Below are positions 60,099-64,000 of a stretch of 64,000 nucleotides of DNA, in pieces. This stretch comes from Enterobacter ludwigii (lineage in GTDB: Bacteria > Pseudomonadota > Gammaproteobacteria > Enterobacterales > Enterobacteriaceae), in contig NZ_CP017279.1 of the NCBI RefSeq assembly GCF_001750725.1, forward strand, positions 1,736,001 to 1,800,000. Reading direction: 5' to 3'. The notes beneath the pieces are model-generated. The model saw nothing but the letters and a program-made list of their open reading frames with translations, searched no databases and was not told where the DNA came from. Made by a program: the position numbers and the translations under genes. Position 1 is the stretch's first letter. The number at the start of each line of letters is the position of its first letter.

Positions 60099-61127
60099 TC
60101 AGTTATCCGGGTTCATCGTAAGCACTATCCGGTAGCGCGCCTTTCCCTGCCGTAACCTGTCGAGCGCCTCATTTGCCTGTTCAAAGGGCATCAGCTCTGT
60201 GACTGGCAGCGTCTGAAAGAGGTGGCTGAAACGCAGTGCGCGTTCGGTTTGCGACGGGGTGCTGACAAATGAACCGGTCAGGGTGCGTTCCGCGCCAATC
60301 ATCATACCCGGCATGACCTGCAACGGTGTGCGTCCGGCACCCAACAGGATCGCTTTTCCTCTGGGGGCCAGGGCTGGCAATAACGCTGAAACCGCGTCTG
60401 CATCCGGGGCAGTGGCCACAATAATCTCGACACCGCCTTCCGCTCTCAGCCGTTCCGCCGCGTTTTCCGTCTGCGCATCGATATAGTGATGGGCGCCCAG
60501 CTGTAAAGCGTCATGCGCCTTTTCACTGCCGCGCGCAATCACGATAACCTCAAACCCCATCCTCCGGGCGTACTGAATCGCCATATGGCCTAAACCACCA
60601 ATACCGAGAATAGCCACCCTGTCTCCCGCGCTGGCACCGGATTGACGCAACGCGTTAAAGGTTGCCGTACCGGCGCACAAGATCGGGGCCGCGTGAACGG
60701 AAGTGAGCGCTGAAGGAATGGCAATCAGCGCGGTATGGCGGATAACAACATACTCGGCGTAACCTCCGTCGCAGCTCAGCCCCGGCGTTAGCTGATTTTC
60801 ACACAGGTGAAAAAGCCCGTTACGGCAAGGCGGGCAATGCTGGCAATATCCCCCAAGACGCCCGACGCCCACGCGCTGACCGGTGTGCCAGATCCCGGGA
60901 ACTGCATCTCCTCTCCGGGTAATGTGGCCCACAATTTCATGACCCGGAATGCGCCCGGGCTGCCCCGCTTCCGGTACCTTCTCCGCGTCCTGAAGATCGG
61001 CACCACAAACCCCGCATACCTCAATTTTGATCAGTACGTCCTCGGGCCCCGGTTCGGGCAACGGTCTGACGACCCTTTCAAGCACGCCCGGCGAGGAAAT
61101 CTGCATAGCACGAAAAGTTTTATTCAC
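60099..61127 (-). CDS. Zinc-dependent alcohol dehydrogenase (MDR family)
   Basis: A 342-residue medium-chain dehydrogenase. The catalytic zinc region is CGVCGADLQDAE and the structural zinc Cys cluster is CQHCPPCRNGLFHLC. GHEIVGHI is present, and the NAD(P) motif is ILGIGGLGHMAIQYARRMG. The substrate is unknown. The GTG start at 61127 follows AGGTGA; an ATG at 61187 would overlap the upstream SDR gene by 35 bp. It is the second gene of a two-gene operon after the SDR, divergent from a LysR gene. E. coli has yciGFE here, so this is an accessory insertion. Confidence 0.88.
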   Translation of the reverse strand: MNKTFRAMQISSPGVLERVVRPLPEPGPEDVLIKIEVCGVCGADLQDAEKVPEAGQPGRIPGHEIVGHITRRGDAVPGIWHTGQRVGVGRLGGYCQHCPPCRNGLFHLCENQLTPGLSCDGGYAEYVVIRHTALIAIPSALTSVHAAPILCAGTATFNALRQSGASAGDRVAILGIGGLGHMAIQYARRMGFEVIVIARGSEKAHDALQLGAHHYIDAQTENAAERLRAEGGVEIIVATAPDADAVSALLPALAPRGKAILLGAGRTPLQVMPGMMIGAERTLTGSFVSTPSQTERALRFSHLFQTLPVTELMPFEQANEALDRLRQGKARYRIVLTMNPDN

Positions 61128-61152
61128 GGTATCACCTGTGATGAGCGGTGTA

Positions 61153-61929
61153 TTATGCGTTACGGCCAGCCATGACGCCGCCGTCAATGTCCCAGATTGC
61201 GCCGGTGACCCAGCCTGTCTTGTCAGAAAGCAGGAAGGCTACCGTTTCAGCCACATCGCCCGGCGTACCCACGCGGCCAATCGGATGGAAGCTGTCGAAG
61301 CTGTTCATCACCTCTTTTACATCGTCTTTCGGGATGAAGCCTTCATAAATTGGCGTGTGAACAACGGCCGGAGACACGGCATTGACGCGAATGCCTTTCC
61401 CGCCCAGCTCAATAGCCAGGTTTTTGGTCCACGCATGCAGGCCGGCTTTCGCCATGGAATATGCGGAAGACGGCGTGGCCCCGATGGCCTGCTGTGCCCA
61501 CATAGAGCCGATATTGACGATGGAGCCTTTAATACCGGCATCAATCATATTGCGCACCACATCACGGGTGATGAAGAAGGTCGCGCGGTTGATGCTCATG
61601 TACATGTCGTAATCTGACGCTTCATGTTCAGTAAATGGTTTCGGGAAGAACACGCCAGCGGCATTGACCAGCAGGCTGATGTCTTTGTGTTCAGCATTGA
61701 TGGTATTCATCACGTGCTGCATACCCTCTTCTTTCATCAGGTCAGCCACGATGATGGATACCGGTCCGTCGACCGCCAGCGCCTGACGAGCCTGCTCCGC
61801 TTTGTCCTTGCGGTTCCCCACCAGCACCACGCTGCCACCGTTTTTCAGAATCCGCTTCGCCGTTTCGAAGCCCATACCGCTTGTACCACCGACCACTAAC
61901 AGCTTTTTACCGGCAAAAGATGCGTTCAT
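61153..61929 (-). CDS. Short-chain dehydrogenase/reductase
   Basis: A 258-residue classical SDR with [16 protein letters not shown] (TGxxxGxG variant with Gly for the first Thr), LVNAAGVFF, the catalytic triad region [20 protein letters not shown] with MAKAG, and [14 protein letters not shown] after the motif. It starts downstream of AGAGG. With the alcohol dehydrogenase 25 bases downstream it forms a probable operon for stepwise oxidation or reduction of one compound, controlled by the divergent LysR protein. The substrate is not predictable. Confidence 0.88.
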   Translation of the reverse strand: MNASFAGKKLLVVGGTSGMGFETAKRILKNGGSVVLVGNRKDKAEQARQALAVDGPVSIIVADLMKEEGMQHVMNTINAEHKDISLLVNAAGVFFPKPFTEHEASDYDMYMSINRATFFITRDVVRNMIDAGIKGSIVNIGSMWAQQAIGATPSSAYSMAKAGLHAWTKNLAIELGGKGIRVNAVSPAVVHTPIYEGFIPKDDVKEVMNSFDSFHPIGRVGTPGDVAETVAFLLSDKTGWVTGAIWDIDGGVMAGRNA

Positions 61930-62105
61930 CGCTAACCTCTTTTAAAACATTTGGTTGTCATTGATGAAAAGCCTCGCTCCTCATCGTGTGCATCCAGAAT
62001 GCCACCCTGCACCAGGGTTGACGACTGAGAAGAAATTGCGATACAGGAAAGAAAATCTTCTTCGCTCAGGTATACTGAAAGAAAGAATAAATCGGAGTAC
62101 CTGCA

Positions 62106-63020
62106 ATGCGTTCCCTGAACAGACTTAAATGGCTACATGCTTTTGAAGCGACCGCCCGTCACGGCAGCTTTACCGGTGCAGCGCAAGAGCTTGGCGTGAC
62201 GCCTGCCGCAGTAGGCCAGCTTGTTCGTTCGCTCGAAGACTGGGTTGGTCACCCGCTGCTTCGCCGTACGCGGTCGGGTAAGGAGCGCCTGACGCTGGTG
62301 GATGAGGCTCAGGATGCGCTGCAGGACATTACGCAGGGCCTGGACAAGCTGGAAAGCGGGTTAAACAAACTGCGCGGACGTCGCGCACGTTCTGTCGTGG
62401 TCGTCACCGCCTCTCAGGTATTGATGATGAACTGGCTGATGGAGCGTCTTAACCGCTTCTCAGAAACGCATGACACAATCGATCTTCGGCTTAACGTCAC
62501 GGAAAAGCTGATGGACGTATCACACGGCGAGGCGGATATCGGCATTCGCTGCGGACAGGGAGACTGGCCCGGCGTGAATAAAACCTGGCTGATGGATGAA
62601 GAGGCGGTGCTGGTCTGTAGCCCCCGCCTGGTGCCTCCGGAGAAAATTGCCTGTGGTGACTGGCTCGCCACGCAGAAGCTGATCCACGATGACACGCCGC
62701 ACCCGGGCGCGAATTTTCCCTCATGGGACGACGTTCTCCGTACCGTCAATGCCCCTGGCGCGCTGGAAAGCAGGCTGCATATTAACTCCACCTCCGCCGT
62801 TATTCTCTCGGCCCTGAGCGGCCGGGGGGTGGCGATTGTGCGTCACGCGCTGGTGAAACAGCTGATTGAAACCGGGCAATTGGTTCAATTGCACCCAGAC
62901 CATCGCTGGCCGTTAACATGGTCTTACTACCTGGTGACCCCGCAGCACACCGCCATGCGTGAAGAAGTAAAAATATTTCACGACTGGCTTCTTCATGACG
63001 TGGTCTCTGACAATCCATAA
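62106..63020 (+). CDS. LysR-family transcriptional regulator (GcvA/AmpR-like)
   Basis: A 304-residue LysR protein. The HTH is LHAFEATARHGSFTGAAQEL followed by GVTPAAVGQLVRSLEDWVGH, of the GcvA type, with the effector domain containing GEADIGIRCGQGDWPGV. It is divergent from the SDR-ADH operon across a 176-bp gap and should regulate it. GGAG precedes the ATG. A TATACT -10 box lies at about 62079-62084, and a short AAGAA-N4-TTCTT palindrome at 62049-62062 could be a binding site. Confidence 0.9.
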   Translation: MRSLNRLKWLHAFEATARHGSFTGAAQELGVTPAAVGQLVRSLEDWVGHPLLRRTRSGKERLTLVDEAQDALQDITQGLDKLESGLNKLRGRRARSVVVVTASQVLMMNWLMERLNRFSETHDTIDLRLNVTEKLMDVSHGEADIGIRCGQGDWPGVNKTWLMDEEAVLVCSPRLVPPEKIACGDWLATQKLIHDDTPHPGANFPSWDDVLRTVNAPGALESRLHINSTSAVILSALSGRGVAIVRHALVKQLIETGQLVQLHPDHRWPLTWSYYLVTPQHTAMREEVKIFHDWLLHDVVSDNP

Positions 63021-63033
63021 CCCCCCCTTTTTT

Positions 63034-63076
63034 AAGCATCATGCGGCAAGGGTCATCGCGTACCGGCATGATGCTT
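63034..63076. repeat. Long inverted repeat after the LysR gene
   Basis: There are perfect 11-bp arms (AAGCATCATGC/GCATGATGCTT) 21 bases apart, extendable by two more pairs with a one-base bulge. It lies 14 bases after the LysR stop, next to a C7-T6 run, with no T tract on the plus-strand exit side. It could be a transcript-end structure, a regulator site or a small repeat element. Confidence 0.6.
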
Positions 63077-63236
63077 CTCTCATCAGACGCCCGACATAGT
63101 TTTTCTTTTCTGCAACGCAAGATTAACTGATTTGTTGAAGATAACCGGCTTTCTCATAATCGCCCTCAACGAACGGTAAAGCAGACCGGTACCTTATCCG
63201 GCCGCCTTGCCTTAACCCTGAGCGAAGGAGAGAACG

Positions 63237-63518
63237 ATGGCTTATCTGCAAATCAGCCTTGATATCGGTAATGAAAACCGTGCGGCAGCCGCCGGGGTCT
63301 ACCAGCAATACAAAACCCCGTTCCTGACCACCATCGACGGTGCCATCTCTAAAGAACTGCTTGTTCGTGACGAGGACGTACAGGTCCTGCACGGATTTAA
63401 AACCGTGTCCCATGCACAGGCCTATCTCAGCAGTCCGCTTTTCACCCAGGACGTCGTTGAAGCACTGAAACCGTATCTGAACAGCGCGCCTGAAATCCGC
63501 ATTTACGACGTCCTGTAA
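63237..63518 (+). CDS. Small alpha/beta-barrel-like protein (ABM-like), function unknown
   Basis: A 93-residue protein without signal or membrane segment. The pattern beta-strand (AYLQISLDIG), helix (NRAAAAGVYQQYKTPF), strand (SKELLVRDEDVQVLHGF), helix (HAQAYLSSPLFTQDVVEAL) is that of dimeric ferredoxin-like barrels such as antibiotic-biosynthesis monooxygenases or EthD. No family could be fixed. AAGGAGAG precedes the ATG. It is 38 bases before the AhpD-like gene, probably in one operon. Confidence 0.75.
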   Translation: MAYLQISLDIGNENRAAAAGVYQQYKTPFLTTIDGAISKELLVRDEDVQVLHGFKTVSHAQAYLSSPLFTQDVVEALKPYLNSAPEIRIYDVL

Positions 63519-63556
63519 CGGGCATTTTCTGAAACCTACACGTACCGGAGCTATGA

Positions 63557-63901
63557 ATGTTTTTAAACTGGAATGAATATCGCACCAGCCTGCTGGCCAC
63601 CGTCGGGAAATTTGCCAGACTGCAGCCTGAATTTATGAAAGGCTTACAGCAGATGGATAAAGGGGCTTCTGAAAATCAGCACCTTGATCCCAAGACCCAC
63701 GAACTGATTGCGCTGGCTGTTGCCGTTACCACTCGCTGTGATGGTTGCCTGGCGGTACATGTGGAAGCTGCGGTTAAGAAAGGCGCAACGCGTGAAGAGA
63801 TAGCTGAAGCGCTTTCCGTTGCCATCAGTCTGAACGCCGGTGCTGCGTTAACCTACACCGCCCGGGCTCTGGATGTTTTTGACAACCTGCCAACAAAATA
63901 A
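63557..63901 (+). CDS. AhpD/carboxymuconolactone-decarboxylase-family protein
   Basis: A 114-residue CMD-domain protein. The redox motif CDGC is followed by LAVHVEAAVKKGATREEIAE, giving the AhpD-like Cys-x-x-Cys-x-x-x-His arrangement. Such proteins reduce peroxides or handle small electrophiles. GGAG lies 8 bases before the start; the ATG four bases earlier is out of frame. Downstream of the small barrel-like gene, it may form a two-gene stress or detoxification unit. Confidence 0.88.
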   Translation: MFLNWNEYRTSLLATVGKFARLQPEFMKGLQQMDKGASENQHLDPKTHELIALAVAVTTRCDGCLAVHVEAAVKKGATREEIAEALSVAISLNAGAALTYTARALDVFDNLPTK

Positions 63902-63910
63902 ACCTGTATA

Positions 63911-63933
63911 CGGCACCGCCTGCGGTGCCGTTT
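63911..63933 (+). terminator. Terminator after the AhpD-like gene
   Basis: An 8-bp stem (CGGCACCG/CGGTGCCG) with a short loop is followed by TTTAAT, ten bases after the stop. The remaining 67 bases to the window end show no gene. Confidence 0.7.
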
Positions 63934-64000
63934 AATGACTGACTATGATGTTACTGAATTCTGATTTTTCACAGCGAGCCATCATTACTCCTGATGACTA

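Overview
The window is a chromosomal segment of a gamma-proteobacterium in the Enterobacteriaceae. Nearly every housekeeping protein is close to its Escherichia coli homologue as I remember it, and the gene order follows the E. coli ompG-ycj-psp-sap-fabI-rnb-osmB-pyrF-ribA-acnA-cysB-topA-yciK-trp segment. The accessory genes (an RpfF-type DSF synthase beside yciR, and extra genes after sapF and after trpA) point to Enterobacter or a near relative such as Lelliottia or Cronobacter. This assignment is by recognition only; no search was run.

Layout. (1) 1-12715, minus strand: a sugar operon ycjMNOPQRSTUV followed by ompG, which is cut by the window edge. It has an ABC importer, two phosphorylases, a beta-phosphoglucomutase, a guloside-to-glucoside oxidation/epimerisation trio and an outer-membrane porin. 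A strong promoter with an overlapping 14-bp operator precedes ycjM, and an identical operator lies inside the operon before ycjU. (2) 12851-15543: the phage-shock locus pspABCD with divergent pspF and a sigma-54 promoter. pspD is frameshifted and pspE is absent. (3) 15632-20911: sapABCDF. (4) 20912-26225: an accessory island replaces the short E. coli sapF-fabI spacer. It holds a TetR/RidA-like divergent pair with twin operators, two paralogous Rob-like AraC regulators, a DgcT-type diguanylate cyclase, a 5' fragment of pgaA and a small unknown protein. It reads as a decayed poly-N-acetylglucosamine (pga) biofilm locus.

(5) 26543-34847: fabI, yciW, rnb, then rpfR (pdeR/yciR) converging on rpfF. 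This is a complete-looking DSF fatty-acid quorum-sensing pair whose synthase gene is missing from E. coli K-12. yciZ and yciT follow. (6) 35058-53241: conserved core genes osmB, yciH-pyrF-lapBA, pgpB, ribA, acnA, three tiny genes (ymiC-like, yciX, ymiA), cysB, topA, yciN, sohB, yciK-btuR, rluB, yciO-rnm. (7) 53318-60091: the trp operon with promoter/operator, leader peptide, attenuator, trpEDCBA (trpD as the TrpG-TrpD fusion, trpC as the TrpC-TrpF fusion) and terminator.

(8) 60099-63933: a second accessory block where E. coli carries yciGFE. It has an alcohol dehydrogenase and a short-chain dehydrogenase in one operon, a divergent LysR regulator, a small barrel-like protein and an AhpD/CMD protein.

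No tRNA, rRNA, CRISPR array, insertion sequence or prophage gene was seen. The most interesting elements are the RpfF/RpfR pair, the broken pga locus flanked by paralogous regulators, the twin operators of the ycj operon, the twin TetR palindromes, and the damaged end of the psp operon.
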